From Streptomyces sp. ST2-7A (GTDB lineage: Bacteria; Actinomycetota; Actinomycetes; Streptomycetales; Streptomycetaceae): DNA of 64,000 nt. The position numbers and the translations under genes were made by a program. Below the pieces are notes generated by a model. That model was not told the origin of the DNA. It ran no database searches and saw only the letters and a list, made by a program, of their open reading frames with translations. The stretch's first letter is position 1, and the number at the start of each line of letters is the position of its first letter. This document shows, one piece after another, positions 26,129-34,914 of this stretch. The DNA lies in NCBI RefSeq assembly GCF_021390475.1, contig NZ_JAJUWS010000030.1:1-64000 (forward strand), in the 5' to 3' direction.

Positions 26129-26878
26129 ATGCTGCTGGAGCGGAAGACGGCCGTGCTGCACGGCGCCGGTGGGCCGATCGGCGGCGCGGTGGCACGGGCC
26201 TTCGCCCGGGAGGGCGCGAGGGTGGTCCTCACCGGCCGCACCCGGGAGCCTCTGGACGCGGTGGCGACCGACATCCGCTCGCGCGGTGGGACGGCGGACA
26301 TCGGGGTGCTGAACGCGCTGGACGAGTCCGACGTGGACGCCTTCGTGGACGACATCGCCGCCGACGCCGGCTCGGTGGACGTCTCGTTCAACCTGATCGG
26401 CTTCGGTGACGTGCAGCAGCCGCTCATGGAGATCGAGGTGGAGGACTTCACCCGGCCGGTGACCACGCTGTTGCGCTCGCACTTCCTGACCACCCGGGCC
26501 GCCGCCCGGCACATGACGCGGCGCGGGTCGGGGGTGGTGCTCGCCTTCGGCGGGGGTGGCCCGCACACCCTGCCGAACCTCGGCGGGCTGAAGGTCGCCT
26601 TCGACGCCCTGGAAGGGCTGCGCCGACAGTGGGCCTGCGAGTTGGGTCCGCACGGCGTCCGGGTCATCACGGTGAAGACCGGGGGCATCCCGGAGTCCAT
26701 CCCGACCGACTTCGAGGGGCGCGAGGCGATCGAGGCGCAGATCGTCGCGCACACGCTGCTGCGCCGGGCGGCCACCCTGGAGGACGTGGGAAACGCCGCC
26801 GTCTTCGCCGCCTCCGACATGGCGGCGGCGATCACCGCCGCCGACCTCAACATCACCTGCGGCGGCGTCATGGACTGA
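26129..26878 (+). CDS. SDR-family protein lacking the catalytic Ser and Tyr
   Basis: A 249-aa short-chain dehydrogenase fold protein. GAGGPIG (about 11-17) is the cofactor-binding loop, and TGR after the second strand suggests NADP(H) preference. The usual NNAG is replaced by FNLIG. At the active site the conserved Tyr four residues before Lys is Leu (NLGGLK), and the Ser position reads FGGGG. Only the Lys is kept. Classical hydride-transfer chemistry is therefore doubtful. GAGGGAG precedes the ATG. It may be a degenerate enzyme, or a regulator or binder using the fold. Confidence 0.75.
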   Translation: MLLERKTAVLHGAGGPIGGAVARAFAREGARVVLTGRTREPLDAVATDIRSRGGTADIGVLNALDESDVDAFVDDIAADAGSVDVSFNLIGFGDVQQPLMEIEVEDFTRPVTTLLRSHFLTTRAAARHMTRRGSGVVLAFGGGGPHTLPNLGGLKVAFDALEGLRRQWACELGPHGVRVITVKTGGIPESIPTDFEGREAIEAQIVAHTLLRRAATLEDVGNAAVFAASDMAAAITAADLNITCGGVMD

Positions 26879-26941
26879 CCCGCCGGTCTCCTGTTCGCCC
26901 CCGGAACATCGCTCTCCCGGAAAAGTGATCCCGGGACGGAG

Positions 26942-26970
26942 GTATATACTCTTCCCCATCGAGTATATAC
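26942..26970. promoter_or_regulatory. Operator palindrome of the vapBC operon
   Basis: Perfect 10-bp arms GTATATACTC (26942-26951) and GAGTATATAC (26961-26970) with a 9-nt spacer end 12 nt before the vapB start. It is strikingly AT-rich for this genome. Its size and position match operators bound by VapB-VapC complexes for autorepression. Confidence 0.8.
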
Positions 26971-26981
26971 GAGGTGGGCAC

Positions 26982-27233
26982 ATGGCGAAGATGCTGATCG
27001 ACATCGACGAAGAGACGCTGGCAGCGGCCCAGGAGGCACTGGGGACCAGGACGAAAAAAGAAACGGTGAACACGGCACTGTCGGAAACCGCCGCGCGCAT
27101 ACGGCGGGCCAAGGCCCTCGCCGAGGCCCGGCGTCTGATCGCCGAGGGAGCCCTGGACATGGCCGTTCTCTCCGACAAGACGAATTACCGCGCCTCCCAC
27201 CCCCGCCAAGAGGCCCCCGGAAGCGATGCATGA
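26982..27233 (+). CDS. vapB: VapB-type antitoxin
   Basis: An 83-aa type II antitoxin. The N-terminus MAKMLIDIDEETLAAAQEAL plus TKKETVNTALSE is the VapB ribbon-helix-helix DNA-binding domain (about 1-40). The C-terminal part, rich in charged residues, should wrap the toxin. GAGGTG precedes the ATG. The gene overlaps vapC by ATGA and is preceded by its palindromic operator. Confidence 0.85.
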   Translation: MAKMLIDIDEETLAAAQEALGTRTKKETVNTALSETAARIRRAKALAEARRLIAEGALDMAVLSDKTNYRASHPRQEAPGSDA

Positions 27234-27640
27234 CCCCGGCGCACTACCTCATCGACACATCGGCGGCTGTTCGCCTGCTCGGCCCGGGGGGCAAACACCA
27301 CGAATGGGATCGAGCCGTCGAAGCCGGTTTGGTGGCCATGAGCGACATCACCGAGTTGGAGATCGGCTTCTCCGCCAGAAGTTCGGCGGACCGAGCGGCT
27401 GTCCTGGCCACTCTGCACCAATGCTACGCGTGGGCTCCTGTTCCCGAGGGAACCCATGAACGGGCCCGGACGGTCCAGCGGATTCTTACCGAGCGCGGGT
27501 GGCACAGGAGTGCCGGACCGGTCGATCTCCTGGTGGCGTCCATCGCCGAGCTCTCGGGTCTGACACTCCTGCACTGCGACCGCGACTTCGAGAGCGTCGC
27601 CGCCGTGACCGGGCAGGCGACTTTGATACTGGCCGACTGA
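27230..27640 (+). CDS. vapC: VapC-type PIN-domain ribonuclease toxin
   Basis: A 136-aa Mg-dependent endoribonuclease toxin neutralised by VapB. The PIN acids are visible: Asp9 in LIDTSA, Glu42/Glu44 in ITELEIG, Asp99 in GPVDLLVAS, and Asp117/Asp119 in HCDRDFE. All catalytic positions are intact, so it is probably active. It is translated from the ATGA overlap with vapB. Its RNA target cannot be predicted. Confidence 0.88.
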   Translation: MTPAHYLIDTSAAVRLLGPGGKHHEWDRAVEAGLVAMSDITELEIGFSARSSADRAAVLATLHQCYAWAPVPEGTHERARTVQRILTERGWHRSAGPVDLLVASIAELSGLTLLHCDRDFESVAAVTGQATLILAD

Positions 27641-27752
27641 GTCCGTTCGGTTTCCGCCCCCGGCCCCGGTCCCGACCGCCCGTGCGAGAGCAGCCGGGAC
27701 GACAGCGGCGTCGGCCGACATCCGCCGGATCTCCGGTCGTTCCCCGAGGGGC

Positions 27753-28523
27753 TCAGCGCACGGGCCGGCCGGCGGCGCGGAGGGCGTCCTTGACCTGGCC
27801 GATGCGCAGGTCGCCGAAGTGGAAGACGGAGGCGGCCAGCACCGCGTCCGCCCCGGCCTCCACCGCCGGCGGGAAGTGCTCGACCGCGCCGGCGCCGCCG
27901 GAGGCGATGACCGGGATCGTGACGTGCTTGCGCACGGCCTCGATCATGGTCAGGTCGTAGCCGTCCTTGGTGCCGTCGGCGTCCATGGAGTTGAGCAGGA
28001 TCTCCCCCGCCCCCAACTCGGCGGCGCGGTGGGCCCACTCGACGGCGTCGATGCCCGTGCCGCGCCGGCCGCCATGGGTGGTGACCTCGAAACCGCTGGG
28101 GGTGGTGGCCTCGCCGGTGACCCGGCGGGCGTCCACGGACAGCACGAGCACCTGGCTGCCGAAGCGCTCGGCGATCTCCCGGATCAGCTCCGGCCGGGCG
28201 ATGGCGGCGGTGTTGACGCCGACCTTGTCGGCGCCGGCGCGCAGCAGCCGGTCCACGTCGTCGGTGGCGCGGACGCCGCCGCCCACGGTCAGCGGGATGA
28301 AGACCTGTTCGGCGGTGCGGCGCACCACGTCGTAGGTGGTCTCCCGGTTGCCGGAGGAGGCGGTGATGTCCAGGAAGGTCAGTTCGTCGGCGCCCTCGGC
28401 GTCGTAGACCTTGGCCATCTCGACGGGGTCGCCCGCGTCCCGGAGGTTCTGGAAGTTGACGCCCTTGACCACCCGGCCGGCGTCCACGTCCAGGCAGGGG
28501 ATGACCCGCACCGCGAGGCTCAC
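27753..28523 (-). CDS. hisF: Imidazole glycerol phosphate synthase cyclase subunit
   Basis: A 256-aa (beta/alpha)8 barrel that turns PRFAR and HisH-supplied ammonia into imidazole glycerol phosphate and AICAR. VIPCLDVDAGRVVKGVNF holds catalytic Asp11-type residues, and GGGVR and ASGGAGA form phosphate-binding loops. The GTG start overlaps the priA stop by 4 nt. It is the last gene of the his operon. Confidence 0.95.
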   Translation of the reverse strand: MSLAVRVIPCLDVDAGRVVKGVNFQNLRDAGDPVEMAKVYDAEGADELTFLDITASSGNRETTYDVVRRTAEQVFIPLTVGGGVRATDDVDRLLRAGADKVGVNTAAIARPELIREIAERFGSQVLVLSVDARRVTGEATTPSGFEVTTHGGRRGTGIDAVEWAHRAAELGAGEILLNSMDADGTKDGYDLTMIEAVRKHVTIPVIASGGAGAVEHFPPAVEAGADAVLAASVFHFGDLRIGQVKDALRAAGRPVR

Positions 28524-29269
28524 GCCGCGGCCTCCGCCCGCACGGTCTCCAGGGCGGCCTCGAGGGTGAAGGCACCCGCGTACAGGGCCTTGCCGACGAT
28601 CGCGCCCTCGACGCCGATCGGCACCATCGCGGCCAGGGCCCGCAGGTCGTCCAGGCGGGAGACGCCGCCGGAGGCGACGACGGGCCGGTCGGTGGCGGCG
28701 CAGACGTTGCGCAGCAGTTCCAGGTTGGGGCCCTGGAGGGTGCCGTCCTTGGCGATGTCGGTCACGACGTAGCGGGCGCAGCCCTCGGAGTCCAGGCGGG
28801 CCAGGGTCTCGTAGAGGTCGCCGCCGTCGCGGGTCCAGCCGCGACCGCGCAGGGTGGTGCCGCGCACGTCGAGGCCGACGGCGATGCGGTCGCCGTGCTC
28901 GGCGATGATCTTGGCGACCCACTCGGGGGCCTCCAGGGCTGCGGTGCCCAGGTTGACCCGGGTGCAGCCGGTGGCCAGGGCGGCGGCGAGCGAGTCGTCG
29001 TCGCGGATGCCGCCGGACAACTCGACCCGCACGCCCGCCTCGGCGGTGACGCGGGCGACCTCGGCGATGCGCTCGCGGTTGTCGCCGGTGCCGAAGGCGG
29101 CGTCGAGGTCGACCAGGTGCAGCCAGCGGGCGCCGGCGCGCTGCCAGGTGAGCGCGGCCTCCAGCGGGTCGCCGTAGGAGGTCTCGGTGCCGGACTCGCC
29201 GTGCACCAGGCGCACGGCCTGCCCGTCGCGGACATCGACGGCCGGGAGCAGTTCGAGCTCGGGGGTCAT
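28520..29269 (-). CDS. priA: Bifunctional HisA/TrpF isomerase
   Basis: A 249-aa TIM barrel, the phosphoribosyl isomerase A of actinobacteria. It isomerises ProFAR in histidine and PRA in tryptophan synthesis. LLPAVDVRDGQAVRLVHGE at the N-terminus, ELSGGIRDD and ASGGVSRLDD are the family catalytic and phosphate sites. Dual function is inferred from the actinobacterial PriA context, as no trpF is seen. It shares one base with the hisH stop and overlaps hisF. Confidence 0.93.
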   Translation of the reverse strand: MTPELELLPAVDVRDGQAVRLVHGESGTETSYGDPLEAALTWQRAGARWLHLVDLDAAFGTGDNRERIAEVARVTAEAGVRVELSGGIRDDDSLAAALATGCTRVNLGTAALEAPEWVAKIIAEHGDRIAVGLDVRGTTLRGRGWTRDGGDLYETLARLDSEGCARYVVTDIAKDGTLQGPNLELLRNVCAATDRPVVASGGVSRLDDLRALAAMVPIGVEGAIVGKALYAGAFTLEAALETVRAEAAA

Positions 29270-30015
29270 CACAGGCTCTCGATCCAATTGCTGAGGAGGC
29301 GGGCTCCGGCGTCGCCGGACTTCTCGGGGTGGAACTGCGTGGCCCACAGGGGGCCGTTCTCGACCGCGGCGACGAACGATCCACCGTGCACGGCGCGGGT
29401 GACCAGCGGCGGGGTCATGCGCGGGTTGGCGATCTCCATCGTCCAGTCGTGGACGGCGTAGGAGTGCACGAAGTAGAAGCGCTCGGCGGGGTCGAGGCCG
29501 GCGAAGAGGCGGGAGCCCTCCGGGGCCTCGACGGTGTTCCAGCCCATGTGCGGGACGACTTCGGCGCGCAGCCGGTCCACGGTGCCGGGCCACTCGTCGA
29601 GGCCGGCGGTCTCCACGCCGTGCTCGATGCCCCGGCCGAAGAGGATCTGCATGCCGACGCAGATACCCATGACGGGTCGGCCGCCGGCCAGCCGGCGCTG
29701 GACGACCCAGTCGCCGCGCGCCTCGACCAGCCCGGCCATGCAGGCGGCGAAGGCGCCGACGCCGGGCACGAGCAGGCCGTCGGCCTCGAGGGCGGCGTCG
29801 TAGTCGCGGGTGATCTCCACGTCGGCGCCGGCGCGGGTCAGTGCGCGCTGGGCGGAGCGGACGTTGCCGAAGCCGTAGTCGAAGACGACGACGGACTTGC
29901 GGGCGCGGCCGGTGCCCGCCGCCCCGGCGGGAGCGGGGTCCGTGGGCGTCGCGGTGCCGGTCGGGTCGGTGTTCGAGGCGGCGGCCGGGGTGGTGCCGGT
30001 CGGGTCGGTGGTCAC
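29269..30015 (-). CDS. hisH: Imidazole glycerol phosphate synthase glutaminase subunit
   Basis: A 248-aa class I glutamine amidotransferase that feeds ammonia to HisF. The triad is visible as GICVGMQ (Cys) and HPEKSG (His, Glu). The N-terminus carries an extra tail of about 35 residues of Thr/Pro/Ala/Gly before the usual KSVVVFDYGFGN. The tail contains a repeated TDPTGT that arises from a 17-bp direct repeat (29954-29970, 29993-30009). A GTG near the KSVVVFDYG segment was not found, so the tail is probably translated. The start overlaps the small membrane gene. Confidence 0.92.
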   Translation of the reverse strand: MTTDPTGTTPAAASNTDPTGTATPTDPAPAGAAGTGRARKSVVVFDYGFGNVRSAQRALTRAGADVEITRDYDAALEADGLLVPGVGAFAACMAGLVEARGDWVVQRRLAGGRPVMGICVGMQILFGRGIEHGVETAGLDEWPGTVDRLRAEVVPHMGWNTVEAPEGSRLFAGLDPAERFYFVHSYAVHDWTMEIANPRMTPPLVTRAVHGGSFVAAVENGPLWATQFHPEKSGDAGARLLSNWIESL

Positions 30016-30179
30016 CGGTTCCACACCTCCAGGCGGAGCACGCCCGCCACCAGGCACATGGCGGAGGCGACGCCGAGCAGCACCACGACGCCGCGCGGCA
30101 GGCCCTGCCGGGCGAAGGACCAGGCGCCACCGCCGAGGAAGAGGCCGGCGGCGATCAGGAGCGTCGAGGTCAGGTTCAC
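30012..30179 (-). CDS. Small membrane protein inside the his operon
   Basis: A 55-aa protein with two hydrophobic segments (about 5-17 and 30-48), starting MNLTSTLLIAAGLF from GTG 30179. It overlaps hisB by 4 nt at its start and hisH by 3 nt at its end, so it is fully embedded in the operon. Small membrane genes occur at this position in other streptomycete his operons. Function unknown. Confidence 0.75.
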   Translation of the reverse strand: MNLTSTLLIAAGLFLGGGAWSFARQGLPRGVVVLLGVASAMCLVAGVLRLEVWNR

Positions 30180-30766
30180 AGGGCGCCCTTGGTGGAGGGG
30201 ATGCCGGTCTGCCGGGGGTCGATCTCGCTCGCGTACCGCAGGGCCCGGGCGAGTGCCTTGAACTGGCACTCCACGATGTGGTGGGCGTTGCGGCCGTAGG
30301 GCACGTGGACGTGCAGCGCGATCTGCGCCTGCGCGACGAAGGACTCCAGCACGTGCCGGGTCATGGTGGTGTCGTAGGAGCCGATCATCGGGGCCATGCC
30401 CTCGGGCTCGCTGTGCACGAGGTAGGGGCGGCCGGAGAGGTCCACGGTCACCTGCGCCAGCGACTCGTCCAGCGGGACGGAGGAGTTGGCGAAGCGGACG
30501 ATGCCCTTCTTGTCGCCGAGTGCCTCCCGGAAGGCCGCGCCCAGCGCGAGGGCGGTGTCCTCGATGGTGTGGTGGGTGTCGATGTGCAGGTCGCCCTCGG
30601 TGCGCACGGTCAGGTCGAACAGGCCGTGCCGGCCGAGCTGGTCGAGCATGTGGTCCCAGAAGCCGACACCGGTGGAGACGTCGACCTTCCCGGTGCCGTC
30701 GAGGTCGATCTCGACCAGGACCTTGGTCTCCTTGGTGGTTCGTTCCACGCGGCCCGTGCGGGTCAT
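30176..30766 (-). CDS. hisB: Imidazoleglycerol-phosphate dehydratase
   Basis: A 196-aa monofunctional IGPD that converts imidazole glycerol phosphate to imidazole acetol phosphate. Metal-binding histidines appear in GFWDHMLDQLGRHG, DTHHTIED and GRNAHHIVE. It lacks the phosphatase half found in enterobacterial HisB. The ATG start overlaps the hisC stop by 4 nt. Confidence 0.95.
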   Translation of the reverse strand: MTRTGRVERTTKETKVLVEIDLDGTGKVDVSTGVGFWDHMLDQLGRHGLFDLTVRTEGDLHIDTHHTIEDTALALGAAFREALGDKKGIVRFANSSVPLDESLAQVTVDLSGRPYLVHSEPEGMAPMIGSYDTTMTRHVLESFVAQAQIALHVHVPYGRNAHHIVECQFKALARALRYASEIDPRQTGIPSTKGAL

Positions 30767-31947
30767 CGGTCGTTCTCCTTCATCAGCTCGCGCACCGCGT
30801 CCAGGAACGCGTCGTTCTCCTCGGGGGTGCCGGTGGTCACCCGCAGTCGGCCGGGCACGCCGTTGTCCCGGACCAGCACGCCCTGCTCCAGCAGGAACCG
30901 CCAGGCGGCGTGCGCGCCACCCGGGCCGTCGAACCGTCCGAACTGCACGAAATTGGCGTCGGAGTCGGTGACCTCGCAGCCGATCGCGCGCAGCTCGGCG
31001 ACCAGCCGGTCGCGTTCGGCCTTCAGCTGTTCGACGTATCCCAACAGCGTATCGGTGTGCTCCAGGGCCGCCAGCGCGGTGGCCTGGGTGACGGCCGACA
31101 GGTGGTAGGGCAGTCGCACCAGTTGGACGGCGTCCACGACGGCCGGGTGCGCGGCGAGGTAGCCCAACCGCAGGCCGGCGGCGCCGAACGCCTTGGACAT
31201 GGTGCGGGAGATCACCAGACGGGGACGGCCCTCGATGAGCGGCAGCAGCGAGGGCCGGTGGCTGAACTCGCCGTACGCCTCGTCCACGATCACCAGCGCG
31301 CCGTGTTCACCGGGGCCCGAGCGGGCCCGCTGGGCGGCGTCGTGCAGGGCGAGGACGGTCTCGGCCGCGACGGCGGTGCCGGTGGGGTTGTTGGGCGAGC
31401 AGACGAAGACGACGTGCGGCCGGTGCTCGGCGACGGCGCGTTCGGCGGCCGGCAGGTCGATGGTGAAGTCCTCGGCGTCGCGGGGCCCGGAGATCCAACC
31501 GGTGCCGGTGCCGCGCGCCAGGAGGGCGTGCATCGAGTAGGAGGGTTCGAAGCCCAGCGCGGTGCGGCCGGGTCCGCCGAAGGCCTGGAGGAGCTGTTGC
31601 AGCACCTCGTTGGAGCCGTTGGCGGCCCAGACGCCGCCGGTCTCCATCGACAGGCCGCAGGTGCGCCCGAGGTACTCCGCCAGGGCGGTGCGCAGCTCGA
31701 CGGCGTCCCGGTCGGGGTAGCGGTTGAGGTCGCGGGCGGCCCCGGCGACGCGCTCGGCGATCCGGGCGACCAGTTCGGGCGGCAGGGGGTAGGGGTTCTC
31801 GTTGGTGTTGAGCCGCACGGCCACGTCGAGCTGGGGGGCGCCGTACGGCGACTGACCGCGCAGCTCCTCCCGGATGGGCAAGTCGTCGAGCGTGCGGACC
31901 CCGCCCACCGGGGTGTCGGCGGGCGGAGCGGTGGCGTTGCCGGTCAC
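30763..31947 (-). CDS. hisC: Histidinol-phosphate aminotransferase
   Basis: A 394-aa PLP enzyme, fold type I aminotransferase, making L-histidinol phosphate. NENPYPLP near the N-terminus, CSPNNPTGT, VDEAYGEF and the PLP lysine in SRTMSKAFGAAGLRLGY are all present. The GTG start overlaps the hisD stop by 4 nt. Confidence 0.95.
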   Translation of the reverse strand: MTGNATAPPADTPVGGVRTLDDLPIREELRGQSPYGAPQLDVAVRLNTNENPYPLPPELVARIAERVAGAARDLNRYPDRDAVELRTALAEYLGRTCGLSMETGGVWAANGSNEVLQQLLQAFGGPGRTALGFEPSYSMHALLARGTGTGWISGPRDAEDFTIDLPAAERAVAEHRPHVVFVCSPNNPTGTAVAAETVLALHDAAQRARSGPGEHGALVIVDEAYGEFSHRPSLLPLIEGRPRLVISRTMSKAFGAAGLRLGYLAAHPAVVDAVQLVRLPYHLSAVTQATALAALEHTDTLLGYVEQLKAERDRLVAELRAIGCEVTDSDANFVQFGRFDGPGGAHAAWRFLLEQGVLVRDNGVPGRLRVTTGTPEENDAFLDAVRELMKENDR

Positions 31948-33272
31948 GTGGAGCTGGGTACCTTCCAGTCGAACCGGGCCTTGAGCGCGGCACCGTGCGC
32001 GGGCAGGTCCTCGGCGTCGGCGAGGGCGACCACGTGGTGGGTGACCTCGGCGAGGGCGTCGCGGGAGTAGTCCACGACGTGGATGCCGCGCAGGAAGGAC
32101 TGCACGGACAGCCCGGAGGAGTGGCAGGCGCAGCCGCCGGTGGGCAGCACGTGGTTGGAGCCGGCGCAGTAGTCGCCGAGCGAGACCGGGGCCCAGGGGC
32201 CGACGAAGATCGCGCCGGCGTTGCGGACCCGGGCGGCCACGGCGGCGGCGTCGGCGGTCTGGATCTCCAGGTGCTCGGCGGCGTAGGCGTCGACGACGGC
32301 CAGGCCGTGGTCGAGGTCGTCGACGAGGACGATGCCGGACTGCCGGCCGGTGAGGGCCTCGGTGACCCGGGCCTCGTGCCTGGTGGCGGCGACCTGCTCG
32401 ACCAGGGCGGCGTCCACGGCGTCGGCGAGGGCGGTGGAGGGGGTGACCAGCACCGAGGCGGCGAGCACGTCGTGCTCGGCCTGGCTGATCAGGTCGGCGG
32501 CGACGTGCGCGGGGTCAGCGGTGTCGTCGGCGAGGACGGCGATCTCGGTGGGACCGGCCTCGGCGTCGATGCCGATGACGCCCTTGAGCAGACGCTTGGC
32601 GGCGGCGACCCAGATGTTGCCGGGGCCGGTGACGAGTTGGACCGGGCGGCACTCGTCGGTGCCGTGGGCGAACATGGCGACCGCCTGGGCGCCACCGGCG
32701 GCGTGCACCTCGGTGACGTCGAGCAGGGCGCAGGCGGCGAGGATCACCGGGTGCGGCAGGCCGCCGTGGTCGCGCTGCGGCGGGGAGGCGACGGCGAGGG
32801 ACTCGACGCCGGCCTCCTGGGCGGGCACGACGTTCATGACCACAGAGGAGGGGTAGACGGCGTTGCCGCCCGGCACGTAGAGGCCGACCCGGTCGACCGG
32901 CACCCAGCGCTCGGTGACGGTGCCGCCGGGGACGACGGTGACGGTGTGGTCGGTGCGGCGCTGCTCGCGGTGGACGAGGCGGGCGCGACGGATCGACTCC
33001 TCCAGGGCGGCGCGGACCGCCGGGTCGAGCTCGGCGAGGGCCTTCTCCAGGGCCTCGGCGGGGACCCGGGTGCGCTCGATGCGCACGCCGTCGAACCGCT
33101 CGGCGTACTCGATCAGGGCCGCGGTGCCGCGATGGCGCACGTCCTCGCAGATGGGCCGCACCTTTTCCAGGGCGGCCTCGACGTCGAGTTCGGCGCGCGG
33201 CAGCAGCTCGCGGTCGATTCCGGCGCCGTCCCGGCCGGATCCCCGCAGATCGATTCGCTTCAACACACCCAC
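31944..33272 (-). CDS. hisD: Histidinol dehydrogenase
   Basis: A 442-aa zinc NAD enzyme doing the last two oxidations to histidine. VGLYVPGGNAVYPSSVVMN, GTDECRPVQLVTGPGN, EHLEIQT and the C-terminal GGCACHSSGLSVQSFLR carry the family signatures. The GTG at 33272 was taken. A second GTG two codons on (33266) would give the shorter MLKRIDLRG N-terminus and is equally possible. It is the first gene of the seven-gene operon. No clear promoter was identified. Confidence 0.94.
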   Translation of the reverse strand: MGVLKRIDLRGSGRDGAGIDRELLPRAELDVEAALEKVRPICEDVRHRGTAALIEYAERFDGVRIERTRVPAEALEKALAELDPAVRAALEESIRRARLVHREQRRTDHTVTVVPGGTVTERWVPVDRVGLYVPGGNAVYPSSVVMNVVPAQEAGVESLAVASPPQRDHGGLPHPVILAACALLDVTEVHAAGGAQAVAMFAHGTDECRPVQLVTGPGNIWVAAAKRLLKGVIGIDAEAGPTEIAVLADDTADPAHVAADLISQAEHDVLAASVLVTPSTALADAVDAALVEQVAATRHEARVTEALTGRQSGIVLVDDLDHGLAVVDAYAAEHLEIQTADAAAVAARVRNAGAIFVGPWAPVSLGDYCAGSNHVLPTGGCACHSSGLSVQSFLRGIHVVDYSRDALAEVTHHVVALADAEDLPAHGAALKARFDWKVPSST

Positions 33273-33494
33273 CAGTCTCTCAGACGCCCGGGGGCGTCCG
33301 GCGCCCGTCCCACAGGGTGATACGGCCCGTGATACACGTCATGGCACGGTGGGCGGCCCGTCCGATGGTCCGCCGGCGGAACCCCGGGGAGGTCGCGGCG
33401 GGTCCGGCCGGGGCGGGCGTTCGGGGGACGCGCGGCGGGGCGCGGGGGAGCGTTCGGTGCTCCACGCCTCCGGACGACCGTGCGGGCGGAACGC

Positions 33495-33500
33495 TAGGCT
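33495..33500 (+). promoter_or_regulatory. -10 hexamer TAGGCT before the LON-domain gene
   Basis: TAGGCT ends 7 nt before GTG 33508, with no ribosome-binding site between. That arrangement suggests a leaderless transcript. No good -35 is visible. Confidence 0.4.
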
Positions 33501-33507
33501 TCGCGCC

Positions 33508-34305
33508 GTGACGACGACCCGCCTGCCGCTGTTCCCCCTGCACGCCGTGCTGTTCCCCGGGCTGGTCATGCCGCTGAACGTCTTCGAGCCCCGGTACCGG
33601 GCCCTGGTCTCCGACCTGCTGCGGATGCCGGAGGACGGCCCGCGCCCCTTCGGGGTGGTCGCGATCCGGGAGGGGTACGAGGTGGCGCCGCCCGGCCGGG
33701 GACTGCCGGGCGAGCCGGGCGCCGGGGTGTCCGACGTCCGACCGGGCGCGGGTTTCGCCGCCGATCCGATGGACTCCTTCCACCCGATCGGGTGTGTCGC
33801 GGACGCCACCACGATCCGGCCCCGCGACCCGGTCGGGGGATCCGGAGGCGCGGGCGACGGCGGGGACGAGGGGACCGGCCCTCGTTCGTTCGAGGTGCTG
33901 GCGACCGGCACCACCCGGTTCCGGTTGCTGTCGGTGGAGACGGTGGGTCGGTACCTGGTCGGCGAGGTGGAGCTGCTGGAGGAGGATGCCGGGGAGGGCG
34001 CGGAGGTGCTCGCCACCGGCGTGCTGCGCGCCTTCCGCGCCTATCAGCAGCGTCTGGCGAGCGCGTACGAGCGGTCCCTGGTGCCGGGAAGCGAGTTGCC
34101 CGAGGAGCCCTCGGTGGTGTCGTATCTGGTGGCGGCGGCGACCGTGCTGGACACGACGGAGAAGCAGGCGCTCCTGGAGGCGCCGGACACCGCCGCCCGG
34201 CTGGCCCGGGAGCTGCGGATGCTGCGCCGGGAGATCGGCGTGATCGGGAAGCTGCCGTCGGTGCCGGCGGTGGAGTTGACCCGGCGGCCGACCAACCCGA
34301 ACTGA
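33508..34305 (+). CDS. LON-substrate-binding-domain protein
   Basis: A 265-aa cytoplasmic protein built from the N-terminal domain of Lon protease without ATPase or protease parts. LPLFPLHAVLFPGLVMPLNV followed by FEPRYRAL (residues 6-33) is the family hallmark. A Gly/Asp-rich insertion (about 105-130) splits the beta-rich lobe. The helical C-terminal lobe (180-250) ends in GVIGKLPSVPA. The biochemical role of these stand-alone domains is not known. Confidence 0.85.
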   Translation: MTTTRLPLFPLHAVLFPGLVMPLNVFEPRYRALVSDLLRMPEDGPRPFGVVAIREGYEVAPPGRGLPGEPGAGVSDVRPGAGFAADPMDSFHPIGCVADATTIRPRDPVGGSGGAGDGGDEGTGPRSFEVLATGTTRFRLLSVETVGRYLVGEVELLEEDAGEGAEVLATGVLRAFRAYQQRLASAYERSLVPGSELPEEPSVVSYLVAAATVLDTTEKQALLEAPDTAARLARELRMLRREIGVIGKLPSVPAVELTRRPTNPN

Positions 34306-34391
34306 GACGGACGGGCCGCCGGCACCGGGCGGGGCCCGGAGCACGACGGCGGACGAGCCGGGGCACGTCCCCGGGTGAGGACGGGGACCGG

Positions 34392-34889
34392 ATGGGGCGG
34401 AAGAAGCAGGCCGGGGCCGGCGGCACTCCGGCGACCGTGGCCGCGACCCGGGCAGGCGTGGATTTCACCCTGCACGCGTACGAGCACGACCCGGCCTCCC
34501 CCTCCTACGGGGAGGAGGCCGCGCGGGCGATGGGCACCGACCCGGCCCGGGTGTTCAAGACCCTGGTGGCGGAGGTGGACGGGACACTGACCGTGGCGGT
34601 GGTTCCGGTCTCCGGGACCCTGGACCTCAAGGCACTGGCGGCGGCCGTGGGCGGCAAGCGGGCGACGATGGCGGACCCGACGGCGGCCGAACGGGCCACG
34701 GGGTATGTGCGCGGCGGGATCTCCCCGCTGGGACAGCGGCGCCGGCTGCCGACCGTGGTGGACGCCTCGGCCGGAGAGCACCCGACGGTCTGCGTGTCGG
34801 CGGGACGGCGCGGTCTGGAGATCGAGCTGGCCCCGGCGGATCTGGTGCGGCTGACGGAGGCCGTCACCGCGCCGGTGGGGCGCGGCTGA
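34392..34889 (+). CDS. ybaK: YbaK/EbsC-family Cys-tRNA(Pro) deacylase
   Basis: A 165-aa editing enzyme that removes Cys from mis-acylated tRNA-Pro. It begins KKQAGAGGTPATVAATRAGV, with the catalytic-region lysine in VFKTLVAEVDG and the GGISPLGQRRRLP loop. ATG 34392 has a GAGGACGGGG stretch upstream. Length and motifs are typical of YbaK. Confidence 0.88.
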   Translation: MGRKKQAGAGGTPATVAATRAGVDFTLHAYEHDPASPSYGEEAARAMGTDPARVFKTLVAEVDGTLTVAVVPVSGTLDLKALAAAVGGKRATMADPTAAERATGYVRGGISPLGQRRRLPTVVDASAGEHPTVCVSAGRRGLEIELAPADLVRLTEAVTAPVGRG

Positions 34890-34914
34890 GCCGGCGCCCC
34901 ACCGGGTGCCCGGA

